Below are positions 1-7,757 of a stretch of 64,000 nucleotides of DNA, one piece after another. The translations under genes and the position numbers were made by a program. Under the pieces are notes generated by a model that saw only the letters and a list, made by a program, of their open reading frames with translations, was not told where the DNA came from and made no database searches. Each line of letters starts with the position of its first letter. The stretch's first letter is position 1. The stretch is taken from positions 2,418,491 to 2,482,490 of the forward strand of contig NZ_LT984895.1 of assembly GCF_900258505.1 (NCBI RefSeq), given 5' to 3'. Origin of the DNA: Brachybacterium timonense (lineage in GTDB: Bacteria > Actinomycetota > Actinomycetes > Actinomycetales > Dermabacteraceae).

Positions 1-137
1 CGCCCCGCTTGAATCCCCAGGGCGACCGCGTCCCAAGCGGAACATCCCTCCCCACATCTCAGCCAAACCTCCGATGTATCCTCGTACTTCCGGGTGTTGC
101 TGCTGCAATACCCGCATTCGAGGCGAGGAGTGCTCCT

Positions 138-1022
138 ATGTTCCGTGGTGTGTATTGCCCGAGCATCACCCTGTTCACTGAGGACGGGCGCATCGATCAC
201 GCATCGACGAGTGCCCATCTCGACCGCATAGTGAGTGCCGGCGTGCAGGGAGTGCTGGTGCTGGGCAGCATCGGCGAGTTCTTCACCCTCACTCCGCAGG
301 AGAAAACGGAGATCACCCGTACTGCCGTGCAGGCCGTCGGCGGACATGCCCAGGTGCTCGTGGGCACCGCCGATACGGATCTGCGACAGGTGAAGGCCCT
401 GAACCAGATGGCCGCCCAGGAGGGTGCGGATGCTGTCGTGGTGGTCTCTCCGTACTACTTCGGTCCGAGCCATGCCCAGGCACGACGGTTCTTCGGTGCT
501 GTTGCCGAGGATTCGCCGCTGCCCGTCATGCTCTACAACTTCCCCGCGCGCACCGGCAGCGACCTCTCCCCCGAGCTTGTCCGGGATCTCGCCGCCACAC
601 ATCCCGGCATCGTCGGCATCAAGGACACGGTGGACTGCCTCAGCCATACCCGGAAGGTGATCAGCGCGGTGCATCCGGTGCGGCCGGAGTTCTCGGTGCT
701 CTCCGGGTTCGACGAGTATTACGTGGGCAACCGTGTGGCGGGCGGCCAGGGGGTGCTGTCGGGCCTGACGAATGTGGTGCCTGAGGTTTTCGTGGCGATG
801 GATCGCGCCTGGGAGAGCGGCGACCATGCCACAGCACTCGAACAGGCCACGCGGATCTCTCGCCTCATGGCGCTGTACGACGTGGGCGATCTGTTCATCG
901 GGGCCGTGAAGCAGGCCGCGCAGCTGCGCGGCACACCCGGCTCCGCCACGATGCGTGCGAGCGATATCCGGCTCGAGCCGGAGCACGTCGCGAGAATCGA
1001 GGAGCTGCTGGCCACCCTGTGA
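138..1022 (+). CDS. DapA-family aldolase (dihydrodipicolinate synthase-like)
   Basis: A 294-aa class I lyase of the DapA/N-acetylneuraminate lyase family, which condenses or cleaves pyruvate-type substrates through a Schiff base. Visible landmarks are the GSIGEF loop (usual form GTTGE) near residue 42, YYFGPS, the tyrosine of LYNFPARTG, and the Schiff-base lysine in VGIKDT. The ATG at 138 is chosen because a purine-rich GGCGAGGAG lies just upstream and the length matches the family (~292 aa); an upstream in-frame extension exists but has no domain. With no lysine-pathway neighbour and a variant GTTGE loop, it may act on a sugar acid rather than make dihydrodipicolinate. The family is secure; the substrate is unknown. 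Confidence 0.85.
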   Translation: MFRGVYCPSITLFTEDGRIDHASTSAHLDRIVSAGVQGVLVLGSIGEFFTLTPQEKTEITRTAVQAVGGHAQVLVGTADTDLRQVKALNQMAAQEGADAVVVVSPYYFGPSHAQARRFFGAVAEDSPLPVMLYNFPARTGSDLSPELVRDLAATHPGIVGIKDTVDCLSHTRKVISAVHPVRPEFSVLSGFDEYYVGNRVAGGQGVLSGLTNVVPEVFVAMDRAWESGDHATALEQATRISRLMALYDVGDLFIGAVKQAAQLRGTPGSATMRASDIRLEPEHVARIEELLATL

Positions 1023-1207
1023 CCGAGGCTCGTGCCGCGTCGTGGATCAACCCCACGGCCCCGGTGGCGCGCTGCCATCATGCACCGTGAGACGAGGCGC
1101 TGCGCTGGCACGTTTCGCGTTCCGAGAACAGCGGGTGCGCGGCAGCGTTCACACCAGACATGCTGAGGTTCGCGCGCCCGCGCATAGACCACCCTGAGGA
1201 GGCACCC

Positions 1208-1534
1208 ATGATTCTGATCAATGTGAAGTTCCCGGTGAAGCCTGAGTTCGCGGATCGGTGGCCGGAAATCTCGCGTCCGTTCACCGACGCCTCCCGCGCC
1301 GAGGACGGCAACCTGTGGTTCGAGTGGTCGCGTTCCGTCGAGGACCCAAACACCTACGTCCTGATCGAAGCATTCACCGACGAGGGCGCAGAGCCGCACG
1401 TGAACTCCGAGCATTTCACGCGGATGCAGGAGGAGTTCCCGCAGTATCTCGCCGCTACCCCGCAGATCGTCTCCCGCCAGGTCGAGGGCGACGAGGGTTG
1501 GGGGCCGATGGGCGAGGTCGCTGTCGAAGGCTGA
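1208..1534 (+). CDS. Antibiotic biosynthesis monooxygenase-like (ABM/YgiN) protein
   Basis: A 108-aa single-domain ABM protein of the YgiN/quinol monooxygenase type, a dimeric ferredoxin-like fold. It opens with MILINVKFPVKPEF, followed by the WPEISRPFTDASRAEDGNLWFEW stretch and the VLIEAFTDEGAEPHVNSEHF segment in which the conserved histidine of the family lies. The start at 1208 follows a strong GAGGAGG ribosome site; the open frame runs further upstream without domain sequence. It is preceded by the DapA-like gene in the same direction (185-bp gap), so it probably has its own promoter. The exact substrate is not predictable. Confidence 0.85.
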   Translation: MILINVKFPVKPEFADRWPEISRPFTDASRAEDGNLWFEWSRSVEDPNTYVLIEAFTDEGAEPHVNSEHFTRMQEEFPQYLAATPQIVSRQVEGDEGWGPMGEVAVEG

Positions 1535-1591
1535 GCCGCGCACGTCAGGAACGCCGACGGGGTCGACCACCGTCGGGCGGTCGGTCCCGTC

Positions 1592-2557
1592 TCACGTCGG
1601 CGGCGGTCTCACCGAGCCGTTCGACGCCGCCGGGCGCGGGGCTGTCTGACGGGCCGCATACTCCCGCGGGGAGACGCCGAGCGCGTCCTTCACCGCGCGA
1701 GACAGATGCGCCTGGTCGGCATAGCCGAGGTCCGCAGCCACCTGCGCCCAGCGCACGCCGCATCCGGTGCGGGCCCGCTCGATCGCGGCGAGCAGGCGGA
1801 ACCGGCGCAGGATCCACGATGGACCGGCGCCCACGGCACCGGGGACGAGCCGCTGCAGTGTGCGGGAGCTGACTCCGACAGCTCGAGCCCACTGCTCGAC
1901 GGTGCGGATCCGCGGATCCTCCTCGGCACGGCGCGCCCACGACGCCACTTCGCGCGCGTCGCGCACGGCACGCGCTGGGCGGCAAGCGAGTGCGTCCGCG
2001 GCAGCGGTCATCAGCTCGTGGATCGCCTGCTCGATGGGGATGGCGTGGATGTCCTCCGCGTTCAGTCCGATGCCGAACTGCTCGGGCGGGAGCTCGCGGC
2101 CCGCAGGCTGCAGGTCGCGCACGTCGTCGACCCAGGCGGCGAACCCGCCGATGGTGGAGCGAAGGGCGACGTTGCGGCCACTGGCGGACAGCACCCGACG
2201 TGTGAGCGTGCGGGTCATACCGGTGACATAAGCGCGCACCGGGAACGGACCGGGCCCAGGATCAGCTCCCTCCGGTGGTGCGGTCCCCACCGAGACGTTG
2301 ACGGCCGGGAAGGGCAGCACGTCCTGCGCGAGCTGTGCTCCGCCGGGCAGTGCCCACTCGACATGCCAGCCATGGGCGATGAGCCCGTCGAGGGACTCGA
2401 CCGGCGGGTGCTTGGCGAAGGAGACGGCGCGAAGCATCGCGGTGGGGTCGATGAGGGCGCGGGTGTCCGGAAGCAGCGCCGTCGTGGGCGGAACCTGTCG
2501 CGAATCTTCAAGAGAATCGACGTCACAGCCCCGAGACTGGAGGTCATGAGCATTCAT
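1592..2557 (-). CDS. AraC-family transcriptional regulator
   Basis: A 321-aa regulator with an N-terminal sensing region of the DUF6597 type (the PDTRALIDP motif near residue 30 is the usual beginning of that domain) and a C-terminal AraC double helix-turn-helix from about residue 215 (VEQWARAVGVSSRTLQRL, then AQVAADLGYADQAHLSRAVKDALGVSPREYA). The start at 2557 is kept because the sensing domain begins near residue 28; an internal ATG at 2437 would cut it. This makes it overlap by 12 bp, head to head, with the start of the gene at 2546, so the two promoters must lie inside each other's coding sequence, or one start is wrong. It probably regulates the divergent neighbour. Confidence 0.85.
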   Translation of the reverse strand: MNAHDLQSRGCDVDSLEDSRQVPPTTALLPDTRALIDPTAMLRAVSFAKHPPVESLDGLIAHGWHVEWALPGGAQLAQDVLPFPAVNVSVGTAPPEGADPGPGPFPVRAYVTGMTRTLTRRVLSASGRNVALRSTIGGFAAWVDDVRDLQPAGRELPPEQFGIGLNAEDIHAIPIEQAIHELMTAAADALACRPARAVRDAREVASWARRAEEDPRIRTVEQWARAVGVSSRTLQRLVPGAVGAGPSWILRRFRLLAAIERARTGCGVRWAQVAADLGYADQAHLSRAVKDALGVSPREYAARQTAPRPAASNGSVRPPPT

Positions 2558-3109
2558 GATGATCTACACCCCGTCCTGTCCGAGCTCGCTGATGTTCTGG
2601 ATCGTATCGATCCCGCCGACGATGCACGCCCGACCCCGTGCGATGCGTTCGACGTCGCTGCGCTTCGGGCTCATGTGCTGCAGTGGCTGACGTCGTTCGC
2701 CACTGGACTGGCGCACCCCACCGGTCAGTGCCCCGTCACGGGGGTCGACGTGGAGGGCCGCGGCGGCGATCAGGTCCGCCTGCTCGCCGAGCGGATCGAG
2801 GGGACTCGCGCTCATCTGCCCGAGCAGCTCGTCATCGGCGGCGAGGGACTGCCGGTGGACCTCGCGCTGGGGATGATCCTAGGCGAGTACCTGGTGCACG
2901 GCTGGGATCTGTCCGCCGCCACGGAACAGGCATGGACACCCGATGAGGCTGCGTGCGCGCGCACGGCGGACCTCTACCGCCGGATGCTCACCGACGAGGC
3001 TTCGCGCGGCTCGAGCTTCGGTCCAGCTCTGGACGTCCGCCCGGAGGCGTCCGAGCTCGAGAAGCTGCTCGGCGTCACGGGGCGGGATCCGAGCTGGACC
3101 CGCTGCTGA
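2546..3109 (+). CDS. Mycothiol-dependent isomerase-like (TIGR03086/DinB-fold) protein
   Basis: A 187-aa protein of the maleylpyruvate isomerase N-terminal family common in actinobacteria. Typical family patterns are present: an early TPCDAFDVAALRAHVLQWL segment and GEYLVHGWDLSAATEQ, whose histidine, together with the earlier histidine and an acidic residue, would form the metal site of the DinB four-helix fold. Such proteins often use or sense mycothiol, consistent with the mca gene in this window. The ATG at 2546 has GGAGG only 2 nt upstream, which is unusually close. The reaction is unknown. Confidence 0.8.
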   Translation: MSIHDDLHPVLSELADVLDRIDPADDARPTPCDAFDVAALRAHVLQWLTSFATGLAHPTGQCPVTGVDVEGRGGDQVRLLAERIEGTRAHLPEQLVIGGEGLPVDLALGMILGEYLVHGWDLSAATEQAWTPDEAACARTADLYRRMLTDEASRGSSFGPALDVRPEASELEKLLGVTGRDPSWTRC

Positions 3110-3143
3110 TCAGCGCCTTCCCCAGCCTGTTGTGCGGTCGAGG

Positions 3144-3614
3144 TCAGGGCCTGAGTGTCTCGACGCCGCCCTCGTCGGCGCCCGGCCGCTCGAAGGAGGC
3201 GAGCCACCGGTCGAGCTGCGCCGGGTCGACGTGCACGCGGTGCGGGCCAGGTCCCGCGGCGTTACGTTCAGCGAGCCGACGGTGCAGCTCCGCGGCGGGA
3301 ACATCGAAGAACAGCACACGCACCTCGGCGCCGGCGTCACGGGCGAGAGCGCGGTACTCGTCGCGGCGGGAGCGTGAGGGCAGGGCGTAGTCGAGCACGA
3401 CGTTGCGCCCGGCCGCGACAGCTTCCCGCAGGCGGCGTTTATGCGCGATCTTCAGGTCACGCTGCAGCGTGGCGGGCAGCGGCTGCTCACGGTGGCCAAC
3501 GTCCCAGGCATCCTGGTCAAGGGAGAGCCACAGCCAGCCCTGCTCGGCGAGGCGCGCGGCGAAGGTGGACTTCCCCGAACAGGTCAGCCCGCACAGCAGC
3601 AGGACCTGAGCCAT
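3144..3614 (-). CDS. Small P-loop kinase (AAA/zeta-toxin-like NTPase)
   Basis: A 156-aa nucleotide-binding protein with a Walker A motif at the N-terminus (GLTCSGKST, residues 9-17), followed by a DQDAWD segment and VVLDYALPSRSRRDEYRAL, the pattern of chloramphenicol-phosphotransferase/gluconokinase-like small kinases. An arginine-rich lid lies near residues 110-120 (ELHRRLAERN). It is probably a small-molecule phosphotransferase; the substrate cannot be read. It faces the preceding gene tail to tail and is divergent from the AraC gene at 3700. Confidence 0.8.
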   Translation of the reverse strand: MAQVLLLCGLTCSGKSTFAARLAEQGWLWLSLDQDAWDVGHREQPLPATLQRDLKIAHKRRLREAVAAGRNVVLDYALPSRSRRDEYRALARDAGAEVRVLFFDVPAAELHRRLAERNAAGPGPHRVHVDPAQLDRWLASFERPGADEGGVETLRP

Positions 3615-3699
3615 CGCTGCTCCTTCCCGTCGGCTCCATGCCGACCTGGCACGCGGCGTCGGGGTTCCCGGGCCGCGGCCCGATGTGTAGAGTCCAAGC

Positions 3700-4458
3700 G
3701 TGGCACAGCCGACGTCTGCTGGGGCGGACGCCCGTTGGGCGTCCGCACTGGAGCTTGCGCGCAGCGCGCCTCAGGAGCTGTCCGTCGCGGACCTCGCCGA
3801 CGAGGTCGGATACAGCCCCTTCCACTTCACGCGCCTGTTCACGCAGCGGACGGGTATCGGGCCGGGCCAGTACCTGATCGCCCAGCGCATCGACGCTGCC
3901 AAGCGCCTGCTGCTCACCGAGGATCTGCCGGTCATCGATGTGGCCACGGCGGTCGGCTTCGAGTCGGTCTCGAGCTTCTCGCGGCGCTTCAAGCAGACCG
4001 TCGGCGTCACACCCGGTGCGCTCCGGCAGCTCGCCGACAGGGTCGCCGACCATCCGCCCCAGCCGTTCGCACTGCTGCCACCGAGTCCGGACGTCGTGCG
4101 CGTGCACCTCGACGTCCCCGAGGAGGCCTGCCGACGCGGCGATCCCTCGCTGTGGGTCGGCTGGTATCCGGTGCCGGCCCCGATCGGTCTGCCCCGCGGT
4201 GGGATCCTGGCCCGGTCGATACCGTCGGTGGACCTGCCGCTCAGCCCCGGCGCCCCGTTCCTGCTGGCCTTCGCGGTCCGTGCCGAGGCGGATGTGCTCG
4301 ACCAGCTCACACCGACCGCTCCCCTGGTCGCCGCCCATCCGGCCCCCTTGACCGCCTCTGCAGAGGTGACGCTAACGCTGCGTGTGGCCGACTCGACCGG
4401 GGTACCGATGCTGTCGGCACTACCGAGCCTGTGCCGCTCCGTCGGCGAGCCGGGCTGA
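3700..4458 (+). CDS. AraC-family regulator with N-terminal HTH and effector domain
   Basis: A 252-aa regulator with reversed architecture: the AraC DNA-binding module comes first (LSVADLADEVGYSPFHFTRLFTQ, then VIDVATAVGFESVSSFSRRFKQTVGVTPGALR, residues ~25-110), followed by a ~130-residue C-terminal domain that may bind a small effector. The start is the GTG at 3700. This layout is common in actinobacterial AraC proteins that control glyoxalase-like genes, and the next gene downstream is a VOC protein (150-bp gap), so control of that gene is a reasonable guess. Confidence 0.85.
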   Translation: MAQPTSAGADARWASALELARSAPQELSVADLADEVGYSPFHFTRLFTQRTGIGPGQYLIAQRIDAAKRLLLTEDLPVIDVATAVGFESVSSFSRRFKQTVGVTPGALRQLADRVADHPPQPFALLPPSPDVVRVHLDVPEEACRRGDPSLWVGWYPVPAPIGLPRGGILARSIPSVDLPLSPGAPFLLAFAVRAEADVLDQLTPTAPLVAAHPAPLTASAEVTLTLRVADSTGVPMLSALPSLCRSVGEPG

Positions 4459-4609
4459 TCCCTTCGCGCACCCCTCGTTGGCCTGCTCCTCCCTGAGGAC
4501 AGCAGGATCGGACATCCCTCCAGTCACACCCCAGCCGTAGCGTTCTCATCACCACGGGCATCCGCCCACCGATCATGCCGGGCGCCCGCCCGGTGCCTGA
4601 GGAGGACCC

Positions 4610-5425
4610 ATGTCTCGCCCCGTCGGAAGCAGCTGCTGGATCGACTGCAACACCAACAACCCTGACAAGACCATCCCTTTCTACGAGGGCCTGTTCGGCT
4701 GGACCTTCACCGACACCGGTGAGGACTTCGCGAGCTACCGGATCATCCGCAACCAGGGCGCCGTCGTCGGCGGCTTCATGGACGTGTCCGGCTTGACCTG
4801 CCCGGAGGGCGATCCCCTGCCGGCCATGTGGGACGTGTACCTCGCGGTCGAGGATGCCGATGCTCGCGCGAAGCTCGCCGTCGAGAACGGCGGCCAGCTC
4901 CTCATGGGCCCAGACGATGCCGGCACTGCAGGACGCTTCGCGATCGTCCTGGACGCCGCCGGATCGAACGTCTCAATGTGGCAGGCCGGCGAGACCGAGG
5001 GCTACGAGTTCACCGGTCAGCCCGGATCCCCCGTCTGGTTCGAGTTGATGACGCACCACTACGACAAGGCCGCTGAGTTCTACACGGCAGTGTTCGAGGC
5101 GAACCTCGTGCCGATGGGAGACGACCTGCAGGAGGACTGCGAGGCCGTCCGCTACTCCACCAACGGGGCCAGCGATCAGGCCACCTGGGGTCTGGGCGAT
5201 GCGACCGGCATGATGCCGCAGGAGGCCACCGGCTGGAGGGTCTACTTCAGTGTCGCCTCCAGTGAGGAGGCAATCGCGAAGGTCCCCGCGCTCGGTGGCA
5301 CGGTGCTCGACGGCCCCCAGCCCTCACCCTTCGGCACCATCGCCACGGTGGCCGACCCCGACGGCGCGACCTTCCAGATCTGCGCCATGAGCGAGTCCGT
5401 GCACGAACCTGCCCTGGGTTCCTGA
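4610..5425 (+). CDS. VOC family protein with two glyoxalase/bleomycin-resistance modules
   Basis: A 271-aa protein made of two tandem VOC half-domains. The first runs from about residue 8 (CWIDCNTNNPDKTIPFYEG) to ~125; the second starts near residue 140 (PVWFELMTHHYDKAAEFYTAVF) and ends with FGTIATVADPDGATFQICA, the usual metal-proximal strand ending. The ATG at 4610 has a GAGGAGGA ribosome site. Proteins of this type resemble 27-kDa actinobacterial hydroxylase/glyoxalase-like proteins. Substrate unknown; AraC gene directly upstream. Confidence 0.88.
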   Translation: MSRPVGSSCWIDCNTNNPDKTIPFYEGLFGWTFTDTGEDFASYRIIRNQGAVVGGFMDVSGLTCPEGDPLPAMWDVYLAVEDADARAKLAVENGGQLLMGPDDAGTAGRFAIVLDAAGSNVSMWQAGETEGYEFTGQPGSPVWFELMTHHYDKAAEFYTAVFEANLVPMGDDLQEDCEAVRYSTNGASDQATWGLGDATGMMPQEATGWRVYFSVASSEEAIAKVPALGGTVLDGPQPSPFGTIATVADPDGATFQICAMSESVHEPALGS

Positions 5426-5439
5426 GCCACGGCCGACGG

Positions 5440-5481
5440 CACGAGGCCCGGGCCTGCTGCGCGGCAGGTCCGGGCCTCGTG
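5440..5481. terminator. Bidirectional hairpin terminator between convergent genes
   Basis: Perfect 12-bp arms (CACGAGGCCCGG and its complement) with an 18-nt spacer that can itself pair. It lies between the VOC gene ending at 5425 and the formamidase gene ending at 5504, which converge here. No T-tract is present on either side, as is usual in high-GC actinobacteria. Confidence 0.8.
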
Positions 5482-5503
5482 GTACGGCGAGGTGCGTTGC
5501 CGA

Positions 5504-6766
5504 TCAGGCCGACGGATCCGCGGCACGCGGAGCGCCGATACCGGGGTCGATCTTCTGCGGCCCGGATGCCGATGGCCGGATATCGATGTCGAAGATCGCT
5601 GTCGGCAGATACACCGTGGCGCAGGAGTTCGGGATGTCCACGACGCCGGAGAAGCGGCCCTCGATCGGTGCGGCACCCAGCAGCAGGAACGCCTGCTCCG
5701 GGCTGTAGCCGAACTTCGTGAGGTAGTCGATGGCGTGCAGGCAGGCCCGCTGGTACGCCAGCTGGGAGTCGAGGTAGCGCTGCTCGCCGTCCAGGGTTAC
5801 CGAGGTGCCGGAGAAGGACAGCCACTCCGAGTACTGCGGCGCGACGTTGCCCGGCATGAAGATGGCGTTCTCGGTGACACCGTAGGTGTCCATGCCGCCC
5901 TTGATGATGTCGAGCCGCAGGTCGATGTAGCCGCCCATCTCAATGCCACCACAGAAGGTGATCTCTCCATCGCCCTGCGAGAAGTGCAGATCGCCCACGG
6001 AGAAGTTCGCGCCCGGCACGAACACCGGGTAGAAGACGCGGGTGCCCTTGGTGAGGTTCTTGATGTCCTGGTTACCGCCGTTCTCGCGCGGCGGCGCGGT
6101 GCGAGCACCCTCGGCCGCCACCCGGTCGTAGTCCTCACCGGTGAGCGAGCCGAGCACAGCGTCCTTCGGCTCGGGCGGAAGAGCCAGCGGAGGCAGACGG
6201 TCCGGATCAGTGGCGATCAGCGCCGCCTCGCGGGTGTTCCAGGTGTTCAGCAGCTCTTGCGACGGGGCGGTGCCCATCAGGCCCGGGTGCACGATGCCGG
6301 TGAAGGAGACCCCGGGGATGTGGCGCGAGGTCGCAGTCTGGCCGGTGAAGTCCCACACGGCCTTGTAGGCGTCCGGGAACTGGTCCACCAGGAAGGAGCC
6401 ACCGTTGCTCTTGGCGAAGATGCCGGTGTATCCCCAGCCCTGGCCAGCAAGCGGACCGGAATCCTCCTGGGGGATCGGGCCGACGTCGAGGATGTCCACG
6501 ACGAGCAGGTCACCGGGCTGGGCGCCTTCCACAGCGAACGGGCCGGAGAGCGCGTGCACCTTGCTCACCGGGGCGTTGAGGATGTCCTCTGCGCTGTCGT
6601 CGTTCTTGATGGCGCCGTCGAACCATTCGCGGCAGTCCGCACGGAAGGACTCGCCGGGCTTGACGGTCTCCACGGGCGGCACATCGGGGTGCCACCGGTT
6701 GTGGCCGGTCTTCTCTTGATCGGTGAAGGGCTTGCCGGAGTCCAGCGGGAACAGGTTGCGTGGCAT
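5504..6766 (-). CDS. fmdA: Formamidase/acetamidase
   Basis: A 420-aa FmdA/AmdA-type amidase that hydrolyses formamide or short aliphatic amides to ammonia and the acid. It starts MPRNLFPLDSGKPF and carries the family hallmarks: GHNRWHPDVPP, GDLLVVDILDVGPI, HPGLMGTAPS, the ENGGNQDIKNLTKGTRVFYPVFVPGANFSVGDLHFSQGDGE region (split here only for description), and SYLDIIKGGMDTYG-like C-terminal sequence. The start at 6766 is preceded by AAAGGATC and fits the family length (~410 aa). The fmdB gene lies 40 bp upstream on the same strand, forming the classic fmdBA-type pair for use of amides as a nitrogen source. Confidence 0.93.
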   Translation of the reverse strand: MPRNLFPLDSGKPFTDQEKTGHNRWHPDVPPVETVKPGESFRADCREWFDGAIKNDDSAEDILNAPVSKVHALSGPFAVEGAQPGDLLVVDILDVGPIPQEDSGPLAGQGWGYTGIFAKSNGGSFLVDQFPDAYKAVWDFTGQTATSRHIPGVSFTGIVHPGLMGTAPSQELLNTWNTREAALIATDPDRLPPLALPPEPKDAVLGSLTGEDYDRVAAEGARTAPPRENGGNQDIKNLTKGTRVFYPVFVPGANFSVGDLHFSQGDGEITFCGGIEMGGYIDLRLDIIKGGMDTYGVTENAIFMPGNVAPQYSEWLSFSGTSVTLDGEQRYLDSQLAYQRACLHAIDYLTKFGYSPEQAFLLLGAAPIEGRFSGVVDIPNSCATVYLPTAIFDIDIRPSASGPQKIDPGIGAPRAADPSA

Positions 6767-6806
6767 GTCTGATCCTTTCGGGGGCGTACTGGTTCTCCCC
6801 CGCGCC

Positions 6807-7097
6807 TCATTCGGGGCGCGGAAGCTTCTGGTGCAGCGGGTTGCGACTGACCTTCCGTGGGGACGCTGCGGAACGGGCCGGGGGCAGCGAGGAGACAACC
6901 TCGGGTTCGTGCGCGCTGCGCTCGGTGGATTCGATGAGCCGTTTCGCGGGAGACGAGCCGTGCAGGACGGCGCCGGTGATGCGCCGGGGCGATGCTGCGT
7001 CGCATCGGGGGCAGGTGATGTGCTCGGGCACGTCACTCATCGGAAAGCTGCGCTCCACCGGGCCGCACTGGGCGCACCGGAACTCGTACAGCGGCAC
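6807..7097 (-). CDS. fmdB: FmdB-type zinc-ribbon regulatory protein
   Basis: A 96-aa protein beginning VPLYEFRCAQCG, the hallmark FmdB/CxxC zinc ribbon, with the second cysteine pair in ITCPRCDAAS. The start is the GTG at 7097, selected because it is preceded by a strong AAGGAGG and because FmdB proteins begin exactly at PLYEF. The C-terminal half is low-complexity and basic. It is upstream of and co-directional with the formamidase; in methylotrophs the homologous gene is implicated in formamidase regulation. Confidence 0.9.
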   Translation of the reverse strand: MPLYEFRCAQCGPVERSFPMSDVPEHITCPRCDAASPRRITGAVLHGSSPAKRLIESTERSAHEPEVVSSLPPARSAASPRKVSRNPLHQKLPRPE

Positions 7098-7311
7098 GGA
7101 ACCTCCTTGCGTCCGGGCTCGGGGCGCAGCCCGTGACACGGCACACACTACGCCCACGGAGGTGTGCTGTCCCACGAACTGTGGATAGTCCATGGCTGAC
7201 GGTGCGGCGGCGGGCTACACGGAGCGCTTCCCCTGTGCGGAACCCGTTGCCGGTTGCTGAGCCTCACCGGTGCTGTGCTTGCTACCATCCGCCCTCATGG
7301 AGCGCATCATC

Positions 7312-7590
7312 ATGAGCTGGGACTACACCGAGTGGCCTGTGTTCAGCAGCCCGGCTGGCACCGACCCCTACCCTGATGTCCGCTCACGCATCAGCCCAGA
7401 CTTGGCCTCAGACCTCGGGCGGTGGGCAACGGACATGTGTGTCGCATACGCCGATGAAACGGGGCTCACGCAACCGCCGACGTCAACAGCGGATGCGCTG
7501 GACGAAAGATTCGCCGACCTGGTGGATCGGCTACGCGGCGAGGGCGTCCGCGTCGAACGGGGCGAGTGCTGGTGGCGCGAGCATAATTGA
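7312..7590 (+). CDS. Hypothetical protein
   Basis: A 92-aa acidic soluble protein starting MSWDYTEWPVFSS, with a helical C-terminal half (ADALDERFADLVDRLRGEGVRVERGECWW). The ATG at 7312 has a GGAG 9 nt upstream; an alternative ATG is at 7297. No recognisable domain. It stands alone between fmdB (divergent) and the mannitol dehydrogenase gene. Confidence 0.55.
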   Translation: MSWDYTEWPVFSSPAGTDPYPDVRSRISPDLASDLGRWATDMCVAYADETGLTQPPTSTADALDERFADLVDRLRGEGVRVERGECWWREHN

Positions 7591-7757
7591 GCTGGCATCT
7601 TGCGGCGTGTAATCGCGTGGCCGACCCATCCCCGTCGTGCACGGATCCCTCCCCCACGCCAGACCGCATTCTCACCGGCGGACACAGCTGCGGGGCCGTC
7701 GCACTTAGACAGGCGAGCCCTTCACGGGCCCGCCGCACTGCCCTCAGGAGGAGCACC

